NCBI GenBank assembly: GCA_003513495.1
Contig: DOPM01000048.1
Span: 108,435-172,434 of the forward strand
Reading direction: 5' to 3'
DNA: 64,000 bases
Source of the DNA: Desulfosporosinus sp.
GTDB lineage: Bacteria; Bacillota; Desulfitobacteriia; Desulfitobacteriales; Desulfitobacteriaceae
Below, piece by piece: positions 15,880 through 24,752 of this stretch; the stretch's first letter is position 1; the number at the start of each line of letters is the position of its first letter. The position numbers and the translations under genes are program-made. The notes under the pieces are model-generated. The model saw only the letters and a program-made list of their open reading frames with translations. It had not been told where the DNA came from and did not search any database.

Positions 15880-18048
15880 TCATCTCCTCCCATAGGCCCG
15901 GCTCAAAATTTGAATAACGTGAGAAACGTTTTGCTTCATTTTGTGCTGAGCAATCCCATCACGGAAATGAACCATACATCCCGGACAACTCGTCGCTAAG
16001 GTGGTGGCCTTAGTATCATTAACGGTCTTTAATTTTCCCTCATTTATCCGTTGCGAAAGCTCATAGAAACTTAAGCTAAAGGATCCACCAAATCCACAGC
16101 ACGTATCCGCATCCTGCATTTCCACATAACTCACGCCCGGGATCGTTTGGATAAGTTCTCTAGGTTCTTTTTTAACACCCATACTTCGAGCGAGATGGCA
16201 AGGATCATGATAGGTCACCGTTTCCGTGACTCTTTGGTTTGGAGGCTTTAAATCAATATCTTGGCTAAGGAATTCATTGATATCTTTAACCTTTAAAGCG
16301 AGTTTTTTCACTTTTTCCTGAAGCTCAGAGGAATCCCCCGCAAACAGTTTAGGGTACTCCTCTTTGAAGGCAACCGCACAACTGGGGCAGACAAAAACCA
16401 ATGAATCCATATCAAACTCACTGTAAGTTTCGATGTTTTTGAGAGCCATAGATTTGGCATGAGTCAGATCCCCACTTACAATACTTGGAATCCCACAGCA
16501 AACATCCTCTTTAGCTAGTTTTACCTCAACATTATTTTCTCCTAAGACATGAAGCAGCGCTTCCCCGAGATCCGTCTCAGTGTAATTCACCACGCACCCT
16601 GGATAAAAACCAACCTTTTTAACCGGCTTAGAAAGGGCTTTAGGTTTGGCAATTTCCATAAAGGATTTCTTAGAGAAGCGAGGAATCACACGTTCTTGAG
16701 GTAACCCAAACGAATTAAAGGTTAAACGGGAGGTCATCCCTTTACCTTTATCTGCCTCTTTTAAGGCCAGTTTCCCAAAGGTCGTCGCTAATTTACTGAC
16801 CATCGGCAGGGTATTGGGTTTGCTTAACATCGAGAAGATCAAATCCTTCTTCCAGCCGGCCCCTTCTTTAGCCACCGCATTTTGGCGAAGTTTCCATAAC
16901 ATATTAGGCGTCGCCATCTGTACTGGACAGGCAGTTTGACACTTTTGACATCCGATACAGAGAGACAAACCATTTTCTTCAGACTTTTCTAAGTCACCAT
17001 GAAAGGCAGCAAAAACCAAACCCCGACCCCCGAGATATTTATATCCGTACTTGCCGCCGACTTCCTGGTAGACTGGGCAAAAGTTTAAGCAACTTCCACA
17101 ATTGATACAGTAAAGAGACTCTTTAAAGCCTGCAACCATAGCTTCTTTACGTCCATTTTTTAATAAAACTATATGCACTTCTTTAGGACCCTGACCGTGG
17201 GAATAATCTTCAAGATCCGGATCAAGGGATTCACTAACACCTGAGATCACTGAAACATAGGTCCCGATGTCTTGTCCTACACCGTAAACTGCTGCTGCTC
17301 GCACCACTTGCATGGCATCTTCAAGGGTCGAGACGATTTTTTCCACACCAGCGATCACAATGTGAACTCTAGGCATCATGGATACCGCTCGAATATTACC
17401 TTCGTTCTCCGTAACGAAAACACTCCCCGTATCCGCAGCAATGGCATTCGCTCCTGAGATGCCCACATCCGCTTTAACCAGAAAATCCCGTAGACCTTTA
17501 CGAGCAGAAATAACCAACGCTTCGGGGGTGCATTCTAACTGAGTTCCCTCTTCTTCAGAAAAAAGTTCGGTTACTTTTTCGATGGGAATATGAATTGCCG
17601 GTGCCAGGGAGTGACTCGCTTCACTCTTAGCCAGCTGATTAATTCGATCTCCCAAATCCGTTTCTACCACGGTCACGCCACGATCTTCGAGATAATGAGA
17701 GATGTTAATTTCTTTACCGGCATTTGACTTAGACTTAACGACCAAGCCTTCCTTGGGAATAAGACTGGCAATATAGTTCTGAGCATCTTCAGACGTTTCG
17801 GCGAGATACACTTTACAGCCCTTTTCTTCTAAGGACCGTTGCGCTCTGGCGATCACTTCGTCTAAATGATCCATGCTATATTCTTTGATTTTGCGCAAAC
17901 GATTGGAAAGCTCAGGATAATTGGGAACCATCTTTAACATGGCCGGGCGAATCGCATCAAAGGCGCGAAACCTCCCTTTCCGTGATTCCATATCGTGAAG
18001 ACCTTCCGTGACCTTACTTTTGACGATTTTATGGGTTTGATTTCCCAT
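15880..18048 (-). CDS. LUD / ferredoxin / CCG fusion, L-lactate utilisation (LutB-LutA type)
   Basis: A 722-residue cytoplasmic fusion that combines two subunits of the Lut complex: an N-terminal LUD domain (to about residue 330), two 4Fe-4S sites (CINCGSCLNFCP and CIGCQKCQTACP), and two CCG cysteine-rich domains (FYPGCVVNYTE with DVCCGIPS; YHDPCHLAR with TCCGFGGSF and SCPGCMVHF), the LutA/heterodisulfide-reductase-D pattern. It oxidises lactate to pyruvate together with the second LUD protein. The ATG at 18048 has AGGAG 9 bases ahead. Possible GntR operator in the leader at 18076-18086. LutA and LutB are usually separate genes in Bacillus; fusion is known in other Firmicutes. Confidence 0.9.
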   Translation of the reverse strand: MGNQTHKIVKSKVTEGLHDMESRKGRFRAFDAIRPAMLKMVPNYPELSNRLRKIKEYSMDHLDEVIARAQRSLEEKGCKVYLAETSEDAQNYIASLIPKEGLVVKSKSNAGKEINISHYLEDRGVTVVETDLGDRINQLAKSEASHSLAPAIHIPIEKVTELFSEEEGTQLECTPEALVISARKGLRDFLVKADVGISGANAIAADTGSVFVTENEGNIRAVSMMPRVHIVIAGVEKIVSTLEDAMQVVRAAAVYGVGQDIGTYVSVISGVSESLDPDLEDYSHGQGPKEVHIVLLKNGRKEAMVAGFKESLYCINCGSCLNFCPVYQEVGGKYGYKYLGGRGLVFAAFHGDLEKSEENGLSLCIGCQKCQTACPVQMATPNMLWKLRQNAVAKEGAGWKKDLIFSMLSKPNTLPMVSKLATTFGKLALKEADKGKGMTSRLTFNSFGLPQERVIPRFSKKSFMEIAKPKALSKPVKKVGFYPGCVVNYTETDLGEALLHVLGENNVEVKLAKEDVCCGIPSIVSGDLTHAKSMALKNIETYSEFDMDSLVFVCPSCAVAFKEEYPKLFAGDSSELQEKVKKLALKVKDINEFLSQDIDLKPPNQRVTETVTYHDPCHLARSMGVKKEPRELIQTIPGVSYVEMQDADTCCGFGGSFSLSFYELSQRINEGKLKTVNDTKATTLATSCPGCMVHFRDGIAQHKMKQNVSHVIQILSRAYGRR

Positions 18049-18075
18049 GATAAACGTCTCCTCTCTTCGGTTTAC

Positions 18076-18086
18076 AGGTTGGACCA
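18076..18086 (-). promoter_or_regulatory. Candidate GntR/FCD operator of the LUD operon
   Basis: On the minus strand TGGTCCAACCT matches TGGT-N3-ACCA with one mismatch, 28 bases ahead of the LUD-CCG start. It resembles the perfect site at 32583-32593. Confidence 0.4.
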
Positions 18087-18123
18087 CAATGCTTAAGCCT
18101 ACTAATTAGGGATGTCCAAGCAA

Positions 18124-18160
18124 AGAGAAAATCCCCCCTCCTACAGAGAAAGCGGGGGAT
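18124..18160 (-). terminator. Terminator of the liv operon
   Basis: ATCCCCC pairs with GGGGGAT around a 15-base loop, followed on the minus strand by TTTTCTCTTT. It separates livF from the LUD operon. Confidence 0.65.
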
Positions 18161-18264
18161 GAATTTATTAACAAGTGCAGATATTACAAACCAGTTGCTC
18201 CTCTGCCTAACTCTTTTAGTTCTTATCATTTAGTTATCAATAGATTCATCATCAAGGAGACCCC

Positions 18265-18981
18265 TTAGGCACCCGCCTTAGCTCCACCCAGATAAGCTTC
18301 CATAACCCGTGGATTTTTGGCAACCTCATCCGCTTTTCCATGCAACACGATCTTGCCGGTTTCCAGAACATAGGCATAGTGAGCAATCTTTAAGGCTTGA
18401 CGGACGTTTTGTTCAACAAGCAGAATCGTCGTCCCTTCCTGATTGATCTCTTGAATAACTTTAAAAATATCGGATACAACCAAAGGAGCTAACCCCATGG
18501 AAGGTTCATCAAGCAAGAGAAGTTTTGGTCTAGCCATAAGAGCACGTCCGATGGCCAGCATTTGTTGCTGTCCTCCAGAAAGAGTTCCTCCCAATTGTTG
18601 CTTGCGTTCCTCTAAGATGGGAAAGCGTTTAAATACCTTCTCGAAATCAGCCTGAACCTCTTTATCGTTTCTCTGATAGGCTCCCATTTCCAAGTTCTCC
18701 AGCACCGTCATGCCAGCTAAAATATTCCGGCCCTCGGGAACCAGCGACATGCCCAGGTTAACAATTTTGTGAGGGGCAAACCCTCGTATCTCCTGCCCTT
18801 GGAAGGTAATCTGTCCAGCCTGAGGCTTGAGAAGCCCAACCAGAGATTTCATCGTCGTCGTTTTCCCTGCCCCATTCGCCCCGATCAGAGAAACAATAGA
18901 GCCTTCGGGAACGTCGATGTCAATCCCTTTAATGGCTTGAATACTACCATAACTCGTGGACAAACCTTTAATGTTAAGCAT
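18265..18981 (-). CDS. livF: Branched-chain amino acid ABC transporter ATPase LivF
   Basis: A 238-residue cytoplasmic ATPase: Walker A GANGAGKTT (about residue 35), signature LSGGQQQMLAIGRALM, Walker B LLLLDEPSMGLAP and switch His region. The start MLNIKGLSTSYGSIQAIKG and the C-terminus are typical of LivF, the shorter ATPase. It follows livG by 2 bases and ends the five-gene livKHMGF operon. Confidence 0.94.
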   Translation of the reverse strand: MLNIKGLSTSYGSIQAIKGIDIDVPEGSIVSLIGANGAGKTTTMKSLVGLLKPQAGQITFQGQEIRGFAPHKIVNLGMSLVPEGRNILAGMTVLENLEMGAYQRNDKEVQADFEKVFKRFPILEERKQQLGGTLSGGQQQMLAIGRALMARPKLLLLDEPSMGLAPLVVSDIFKVIQEINQEGTTILLVEQNVRQALKIAHYAYVLETGKIVLHGKADEVAKNPRVMEAYLGGAKAGA

Positions 18982-18983
18982 CT

Positions 18984-19745
18984 CTATCCCTCCTCCCGGC
19001 CCAAATACGCCTCAATAACCAATGGGTTCTGCTGAATCTCAGCCGGAGTACCTTCTGCAATCATTTGTCCGAAATTAATCACCATAACGCGGTCACAAAC
19101 ATTCATGACAAGGTTCATATCATGTTCAATTAATACGACGGTCTTACCCATGGTTTGAATCTTTTTAATCAGCAGCCGTAAATCGTCAGTTTCATTCTCA
19201 TTCATCCCAGCCGCTGGCTCATCGAGTAGAATTATTTCTGGTTCCGTCGCAAGCGCCCGCGCAATTTCCAAGCGGCGTTGTTGCCCATAGGGAAGTGAAC
19301 TTGCCGGAGAGTCTATATCCTCTTCAACCCCGACTAATTTAAGCAAAGTTTGGGCACGTTCCCGGGTAGCCTTCTCTTCCTTACGTTGGGCAGGAGTGCG
19401 CCATAGTCCTTTCCAGACCCCAGCTTTTGTCCGGCAATGCGCCCCAACCATAACATTGTCCAAAGGGCTCAAATGTCCAAAGAGCCGGATATTCTGAAAG
19501 GTACGAGCTAAGCCTAATTCTGTAACCTTATAGGGTCTCAACCCTAACAAATCCTTACCTTGATAGGTGATCTTCCCCGCAGTAGGAGGAAAAATCCCCG
19601 TGATTAAGTTAAAAAGGGTTGTCTTACCAGCACCATTGGGTCCGATAATTCCAACGATTTCTCCCTCAGTCACCTTAAAACTTACGTTACTTAACGCTGC
19701 CAAACCGCCAAAGCTTTTACTCACTTGGTCAAGGACTAACGTCAT
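18984..19745 (-). CDS. livG: Branched-chain amino acid ABC transporter ATPase LivG
   Basis: A 253-residue ATPase with Walker A GPNGAGKTT, signature LPYGQQRRLEIARALA, Walker B IILLDEPAAGMN and the C-terminal segment VIEAYLGREEG typical of LivG (BCA_ABC_TP_C). Its ATG shares bases with the livM stop, so the two are translationally coupled. Confidence 0.94.
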   Translation of the reverse strand: MTLVLDQVSKSFGGLAALSNVSFKVTEGEIVGIIGPNGAGKTTLFNLITGIFPPTAGKITYQGKDLLGLRPYKVTELGLARTFQNIRLFGHLSPLDNVMVGAHCRTKAGVWKGLWRTPAQRKEEKATRERAQTLLKLVGVEEDIDSPASSLPYGQQRRLEIARALATEPEIILLDEPAAGMNENETDDLRLLIKKIQTMGKTVVLIEHDMNLVMNVCDRVMVINFGQMIAEGTPAEIQQNPLVIEAYLGREEG

Positions 19746-20686
19746 TATTTACTCCCCCTTCCAAGCTTACTCTTCCAAAAGCGAACCGTCTCCTCACTGA
19801 TAAGACCCTGAGGTCTGAAAGCCATCATGGTCACCAAGAGTGCTCCGTAAATCATCAGTCGGTAATTTGACGCTGAGCGCAACAGTTCGGGCAGCAAGGT
19901 TAGGATCAATGCCCCAACGATGGGGCCAAAAACCAAGTCGCTTCCTCCTAAGACCGCATAAAGCAGAATCTCGACGGTACGGTGGTAAGCAAAATCCTTC
20001 GGTCCGATAAAAAAGGTTAAATGGGCGGATAAGCCACCCGCAATCCCGGCGATTAGAGCCCCTAAAGCAAAGGCCAGCAATTTGTAATAGGTCGTATTAA
20101 TTCCCATGGCTTCCGCTGCCGACTCATCTGCTTTAATAGCCGCAAAGGCCCGACCCACTCTTGACCGATTGAGCCTTACACAGAAAAAGACCAGAAAAAC
20201 GAGGATCAAAACTAGAATCAATAATACCAGTAAGGTACTAGTCTGTTGAACGCTTAATCCTCCAAACTTCTGAGGTAATCCGAAGGAGGACAGCATTTTG
20301 CTAATCTTAGTTCCAAGAGTTGGGATTCCCGAGATCCCCAAGGCACCGTTTGTAATTTTTAGGTTTAACACAATAACTCGAACCACTTCACCAAAGCCAA
20401 GGGTAGCAATAGCTAAGTAAATCCCTGTTAGCCGCAAGGCGGGAAAGCCTATGATGATCGACATTAAACTTGCAGCAATCCCCCCGATTGGGATGGCCAA
20501 ATAGACAGGGAAGCCTGCTTTGACAGTCAGAATTGCACAAGTGTAAGCTCCAATACTCATAAATCCGGCATTTCCCAGAGACAATTGACCGGTTGATAGA
20601 GTCAAATAAATACTTACCCCTAGAATTGCATTAACCATAACAAAGACGGCGATTTGAAGATAATATTGATTTAATAACATATCCAT
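19745..20686 (-). CDS. livM: Branched-chain amino acid ABC transporter permease LivM
   Basis: A 313-residue inner-membrane permease with about eight to ten hydrophobic segments. The family motifs LSTGQLSLGNAGFMSIGAYT and GRAFAAIKADESAAEAMGI identify LivM. It sits between livH and livG with no gap. Confidence 0.93.
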   Translation of the reverse strand: MDMLLNQYYLQIAVFVMVNAILGVSIYLTLSTGQLSLGNAGFMSIGAYTCAILTVKAGFPVYLAIPIGGIAASLMSIIIGFPALRLTGIYLAIATLGFGEVVRVIVLNLKITNGALGISGIPTLGTKISKMLSSFGLPQKFGGLSVQQTSTLLVLLILVLILVFLVFFCVRLNRSRVGRAFAAIKADESAAEAMGINTTYYKLLAFALGALIAGIAGGLSAHLTFFIGPKDFAYHRTVEILLYAVLGGSDLVFGPIVGALILTLLPELLRSASNYRLMIYGALLVTMMAFRPQGLISEETVRFWKSKLGRGSK

Positions 20687-21574
20687 CTAAAAACGTCCCC
20701 CTTGCCGTTTTCCAAAAAGTCCTTGAGGACGAATAAATAGAATGAGAATAATCATTCCAAAGGCGACTGCATCACGATAGGAAGAGGCACCGTAAGCGAC
20801 GGTGAACACCTCAGCAATTCCTAGGATTAACCCGCCCAGCATTGCTCCGGTGATATTTCCCATACCACCAAGGATCAGAACGGCCAGTCCTTTTAAGCCC
20901 ATTGATAATCCCATGGTCGGTTCTACTGCATTAAAGGAGAGACCTACCAGAACCCCGGCGATTCCCCCTAATCCTGAGGCAAGTGCTACAGTTAAAAAGA
21001 TAATTTTGTTGGTGTTAATCCCCAGGAGATTAGCCGTCTCAATGTTCTCAGCCGTTGTCCGGATGGCTTTGCCAACCCGGGTTTTGGAAAGCCAAAAACG
21101 CAGGACGAACATTAAACCGAAGGACATACCAAGTATGATAATTTGAACCAGGGAAATCCGAATAGGCCCAAGTTGCATTTGCACTGCAGCTAATTCAGTC
21201 GGAAACGCCTGGGACTGAGGTCCAAAGAGATTTAAAGCTAGACTCTCAAGAAATATAGCTACCCCGATAGTACTAATCAACGGCGCTAGGTGGGAAACAG
21301 CCTTGCGTCTCAAAGGACGCAAGGCTACCGTTTCCATTAGACAACCTAGCAACGCACTGGTCACCATAGCTCCAGCCATGGCCACGAAAATATTCACTTC
21401 AAAATAAGTCACAAGGTACAACCCGACGAAAGCCCCAATCATAAATATCTCTCCATGAGCCATATTAATGATGTTTAGGACCCCCATAATCAAGGTGTAA
21501 CCTAACGCGACAAGGGAATACGTACTTCCCAAGGTTAAGCCATTGACCAATTGTTGCCAGAACAAAACGTTCAC
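20687..21574 (-). CDS. livH: Branched-chain amino acid ABC transporter permease LivH
   Basis: A 295-residue membrane permease with GSTYSLVALGYTLIMGVLN near the N-terminus, GKAIRTTAENIETANLLGI as the ATPase-coupling EAA loop, and GLKGLAVLILGGMGNITGA. It lies 9 bases after the binding-protein gene. Confidence 0.93.
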   Translation of the reverse strand: MNVLFWQQLVNGLTLGSTYSLVALGYTLIMGVLNIINMAHGEIFMIGAFVGLYLVTYFEVNIFVAMAGAMVTSALLGCLMETVALRPLRRKAVSHLAPLISTIGVAIFLESLALNLFGPQSQAFPTELAAVQMQLGPIRISLVQIIILGMSFGLMFVLRFWLSKTRVGKAIRTTAENIETANLLGINTNKIIFLTVALASGLGGIAGVLVGLSFNAVEPTMGLSMGLKGLAVLILGGMGNITGAMLGGLILGIAEVFTVAYGASSYRDAVAFGMIILILFIRPQGLFGKRQGGRF

Positions 21575-21583
21575 TCCTAATCG

Positions 21584-22744
21584 TTATTTCAATTCCGTAA
21601 ACTGACCATCCTTAATAATCAAAACCGTAGCATTCATTACTGGTTCACGATTTTCATCAAAGGCGAATTTTCCAGTTACACCTTGGAAATCTTTAATCGT
21701 CGCTATGGCATCACGCAGCTTTTGACGATCTGTGGTCGTTCCAGCTTGCTCTAAGGCACTAGCATACAAATAAAGTGCATCGTAGGCTTGAGCTGCAAAC
21801 TGATCCGGTACTTTGTTATTGTATTTTGCTTTGTAATCCGCAATAAACTTCTGAACTTTTTCATCGGCTTTACCTGGGAACCAAGGGCTGGCCACGATAG
21901 CTCCATCAGCAGCTGGTCCGGCGATCTTGATCAGCTCAGGGGAGTTAAAGCCATTCGTTCCGACAAAAGGAACCGTAATCCCAATTTCTCTTGCTTTCTT
22001 TAAAACGAGAGCAGCTTCCTGATATAGGCTGGAAACCATTACCGCATCGGGTTTTAAAGAAGCAATTTTCGTCAATTGAGCAGAGTAATCTGTGTCTTTA
22101 TCCGCAAACGTTTCGGTGGCAATGATTTCCACACCATTTTTCTTAAGTGTACTTTCAATGGTCTTATACCCGGACACTGCCCAGTCGTTATTGTTAGAGT
22201 ACATAACGGCAACTTTTTTCAAGTCATAGGTGGAAATTGCCTTCTCAACAGCCTGGGGAACCGCTAAAAACTCAGGCAAAGCATTCCGGAAGACAAAGTC
22301 TCCCAAGGCAGGGATCCCTTCTGCAGTCGTCGAGGTTCCCATAATCGGAACTCCTGCTTGATTAGCAATGGGTCCAGCGGCAAACATCTCTCCACTCAGA
22401 GTTGGTCCGATAATTCCTACAACATTGTCCTTATTAATTAGTTTATTGGCAGCATTGATGGCTTCCGTCTTTTCCCCGCGGGAATCTGTGTAAATGAGCT
22501 CAATCTGAACCTTGCCCTGGGCATTAATCTCATCCTTAGCGAGATCTAACCCTTCCTTAATTGCAGTACCATAGGCCGCTCCGCCCCCTGTCAGATAGGC
22601 GATAACCCCAATCTTAGCTGCTTCACCTTTTGAATCATTATTTGCTGCGGGAGCAGTACCCCCTCCTCCGCATCCTGCCGTCGTCAACAGCAGCGCACCA
22701 ATGGTCAGACCAGTAACCCACTTCTTTATAAAGCCTTTTTTCAT
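21584..22744 (-). CDS. livK: ABC transporter substrate-binding lipoprotein (LivK/LivJ type)
   Basis: A 386-residue lipoprotein: MKKGFIKKWVTGLTI signal with lipobox LTTAGC, then a periplasmic-binding-protein type 1 fold (IGVIAYLTGGGAAYGTAI; GIIGPTLSGEMFAAGPIA). It captures branched-chain amino acids or a related amide outside the membrane for LivHMGF; the ligand cannot be fixed from sequence. I start it at the ATG at 22744 because this gives a clean lipoprotein signal; the longer frame adds 21 unlikely residues. First gene of the operon, with promoter and operator at 22779-22820. Confidence 0.92.
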   Translation of the reverse strand: MKKGFIKKWVTGLTIGALLLTTAGCGGGGTAPAANNDSKGEAAKIGVIAYLTGGGAAYGTAIKEGLDLAKDEINAQGKVQIELIYTDSRGEKTEAINAANKLINKDNVVGIIGPTLSGEMFAAGPIANQAGVPIMGTSTTAEGIPALGDFVFRNALPEFLAVPQAVEKAISTYDLKKVAVMYSNNNDWAVSGYKTIESTLKKNGVEIIATETFADKDTDYSAQLTKIASLKPDAVMVSSLYQEAALVLKKAREIGITVPFVGTNGFNSPELIKIAGPAADGAIVASPWFPGKADEKVQKFIADYKAKYNNKVPDQFAAQAYDALYLYASALEQAGTTTDRQKLRDAIATIKDFQGVTGKFAFDENREPVMNATVLIIKDGQFTELK

Positions 22745-22778
22745 TGTTACAAATACACCGTCCTTATTATGTTTGTGT

Positions 22779-22807
22779 TTTATAATAGATAAATTAATAT
22801 TCGTCAA
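22779..22807 (-). promoter_or_regulatory. SigA promoter of the liv operon
   Basis: TTGACG -35 (22802-22807) and TATAAA -10 (22779-22784), spaced by exactly 17 bases on the minus strand. Start point near 22772. Confidence 0.78.
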
Positions 22808-22820
22808 ATTTTGCCGAATA
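22798..22820. promoter_or_regulatory. 23-bp operator candidate over the liv -35 box
   Basis: TATTCGTCAAA and TTTGCCGAATA form a dyad with 10 of 11 positions matching around a single central base. It overlaps the -35, the position for a repressor. The regulator is unknown. Confidence 0.55.
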
Positions 22821-22842
22821 CCTTCTTTGTATTAATAAAAGA

Positions 22843-22877
22843 TTTTAAAAAAAACCGAGATGTATAACATCCCGGTT
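22843..22877 (-). terminator. Rho-independent terminator after the trxB-like gene
   Basis: AACCGGGATGT pairs with ACATCTCGGTT (one mismatch) followed by a run of T on the minus strand. Confidence 0.85.
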
Positions 22878-22892
22878 CCTAAGCTCAAATTG

Positions 22893-22929
22893 TCAGAATC
22901 GTTTCCCATTGTTTGGGGGTCAGACCCTC
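22893..22929 (+). repeat. GTGTGGGGGTC palindrome, copy 5 (degenerate)
   Basis: Flank TCAGAATCGTTTCCC, left arm ATTGTTTGGGGGTC with one change, right arm cut after GACCC. It overlaps the original 3' end of the trxB-like gene. Confidence 0.82.
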
Positions 22930-22960
22930 TAAACCCTCAAGGCGGTTGGTCTCAGTCCCC

Positions 22961-24109
22961 TTATCCATCACAAGGACTGAGGGGATGGCTCTTGACAGCA
23001 TATTTTTCGGCTAGGTTTTTTTTCGTTGCCATATCAACGCAGAGGATTTTACAGTCCGTAGCCGATTTCTCCTTCAGTTCTTCCAGAGCTGTGCGATACT
23101 TGAGGCTTTCATTGTCTTGGGCATTAAAGAACAATAACAGAACCTTTTTTTCACTTTGCAAAACATTGCTGTTAAAGTCATTAACTTCTTCAATATAGCG
23201 CTCTGCTGCAACAGCGGCAGTTGCACCGTCCCCAGCAGCGGAGACAACTTGTCTGAGATATTTTACTCGGTTGTCCCCCACTGCATAGACCCCTTCAAGG
23301 TTGGTTTCCATCAGCTCGTTGACTGGGATATACCCTCGTTTATCCATCTCTATACCACTGTCTTTAAGATAACCCGTCGAGGGGACCATACCTACGAAGA
23401 AAAAGACACCCTGGCAGCTAAGCTCTGACGTCGAACCAGTTTTCAAATTCTTAATTTTTACCCCTTCGACATTCTCTTTACCTACAACTTCCTCAATCGT
23501 CGAGTTCCAGATAAACTCCATTTTTTCATGATTTAAGGCTCTCTCTGCACTGACCTTATTGCAATCCAGAATTCCTTCATCATGTAAAACAATAACCGTG
23601 ACCTTACGGGCAAACTTGGTAATGAACATGCCTTCTTCAATAGCCTGGTCACCGCTTCCGACGACAACAACATCTTCCCCCTCGAAGAACTCGGCATCAC
23701 AAGTCGCGCAATACGCTACGCCCATACCCCTAAGTCGCTTTTCGCCTGGGATATTGAGTAACCTAGGCTCGCTGCCACAAGCCACGATAACCGCTTTCGC
23801 TAAAAACTCCTGGCCCTTTTTGGTCACAACCTTCTTTTCCGCCTGTGAAAAATCCGTCTGGGTAACCTCACCTTTTACAAATTCCACCCCAAAGGTCTCC
23901 GCATGGTTCTTAAAATCCTTCATCAGATCTGGTCCGCTGATTTGCCCATATCCCGGATAATTAACGATTTCCCGAGTCGTATTAACTAGGCCGCCAATAG
24001 CCCCTTTGTTGATGACCAGGGTCTTAAGTTTAGCCCTTCCCCCATAGATCGCAGCAGAAAGTCCCCCAGGACCCCCACCAATTATAATTAAATCATAGCT
24101 ATTCGCCAT
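22961..24109 (-). CDS. Thioredoxin reductase with thioredoxin-like C-terminal extension
   Basis: A 382-residue FAD/NADPH disulfide reductase. FAD site IIIGGGPGGLSAA, redox cysteines in YCATCDAEFF (about residues 134-137), NADPH-binding GSGDQAIEEG. Normal TrxB is about 310 residues; here about 75 more follow, a thioredoxin-like fold (KVLLLFFNAQDNESLKYR) without a CxxC. The extension is cut: at a CCCC run near 22975-22980 the frame ends in LSPCDG, while the next frame reads SVLVMDKGTETNRLEGL and on through palindrome copy 5 to a stop at 22885. So a one-base insertion, or a sequencing error, truncates it. ATG at 24109 preferred over GTG at 24118. Confidence 0.85.
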   Translation of the reverse strand: MANSYDLIIIGGGPGGLSAAIYGGRAKLKTLVINKGAIGGLVNTTREIVNYPGYGQISGPDLMKDFKNHAETFGVEFVKGEVTQTDFSQAEKKVVTKKGQEFLAKAVIVACGSEPRLLNIPGEKRLRGMGVAYCATCDAEFFEGEDVVVVGSGDQAIEEGMFITKFARKVTVIVLHDEGILDCNKVSAERALNHEKMEFIWNSTIEEVVGKENVEGVKIKNLKTGSTSELSCQGVFFFVGMVPSTGYLKDSGIEMDKRGYIPVNELMETNLEGVYAVGDNRVKYLRQVVSAAGDGATAAVAAERYIEEVNDFNSNVLQSEKKVLLLFFNAQDNESLKYRTALEELKEKSATDCKILCVDMATKKNLAEKYAVKSHPLSPCDG

Positions 24110-24135
24110 GCCCTTCACTTCCTCTCCCTAAATTG

Positions 24136-24203
24136 TCAGAATAGTTCCCCATTGTGTGGGCATTGTGTGGGGGTCAGACCCCCACGCAATTCCCACGCAA
24201 TTC
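24136..24203 (+). repeat. GTGTGGGGGTC palindrome, copy 6, arms duplicated
   Basis: Flank TCAGAATAGTTCCCC, then a doubled left arm (ATTGTGTGGGC before ATTGTGTGGGGGTC) and a doubled right arm with GCAATTCC units. It ends immediately before the stop codon of the thioredoxin gene. Confidence 0.88.
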
Positions 24204-24527
24204 CTACTCGAGGATGTCGGCGATTCTTTCTTCGACTTGGTCCTCCTCAACTTTGCCGGCTTGTTTACCGTGGTATTCACCATCTTTAAAGTAGAGCAGC
24301 TGGGGAACGCCTTTTAAGGAGAACCGTTGGAACAAGGCCTTATCTTCTTCTACGTCAACATAATAGAAACCAAACTTGTTCTCGTATTTCGGTTGTAATT
24401 CTTCTAAGACTGGTACAACTTCTTTACAGACATGGCACTCTTTTCTTGAAAATATGACTACACATGGTTCACCATTATCATAGATAACTTCCTCAAAAGC
24501 TGCAGCACTTAGTTGTTTTAATGACAT
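24204..24527 (-). CDS. Thioredoxin-family protein with CHVC active site
   Basis: A 107-residue cytoplasmic thioredoxin fold: IFSRKECHVCKEVVPVLEEL with redox cysteines about residues 31 and 34, YYVDVEEDKAL, and the cis-proline in KGVPQLLYF. The CHVC pair replaces the classical CGPC, so redox potential and partners may differ. It lies directly upstream of the trxB-like gene and is its likely substrate. AAGGAG precedes the ATG at 24527 by 9 bases; an ATG at 24545 would place that site inside the gene. Confidence 0.88.
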   Translation of the reverse strand: MSLKQLSAAAFEEVIYDNGEPCVVIFSRKECHVCKEVVPVLEELQPKYENKFGFYYVDVEEDKALFQRFSLKGVPQLLYFKDGEYHGKQAGKVEEDQVEERIADILE

Positions 24528-24563
24528 AATCTCCAACTCCTTCATAATGAAACATTGAAAGCA

Positions 24564-24600
24564 ACTGAGAAGTAAATATCTTCTGTCGTTACTTCTCAGT
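24564..24600 (-). terminator. Hairpin between arylsulfotransferase 1 and thioredoxin
   Basis: ACTGAGAAGTAA pairs perfectly with TTACTTCTCAGT around a 13-base loop; the T-run is weak. It may terminate the sulfotransferase transcript or structure the thioredoxin leader. Confidence 0.5.
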
Positions 24601-24684
24601 CGCTAATTTAGTTTGTCATGTAGCTCACTTAAACTAATTCTCAAGCCGTACTCTTAACCACGGTTTTTGACCGAGAATTAATTG

Positions 24685-24743
24685 TCAGAATAGTTCCCCG
24701 TTGTGTGGGGGTCAGACCCCCACACAATTCGCCCCCACACAAC
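24685..24743 (+). repeat. GTGTGGGGGTC palindrome, copy 7
   Basis: Flank TCAGAATAGTTCCCC, full palindrome and a partial second right arm (GCCCCCACACAACTCC). Nine bases from the arylsulfotransferase 1 stop. Confidence 0.88.
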
Positions 24744-24752
24744 TCCTCAAAT

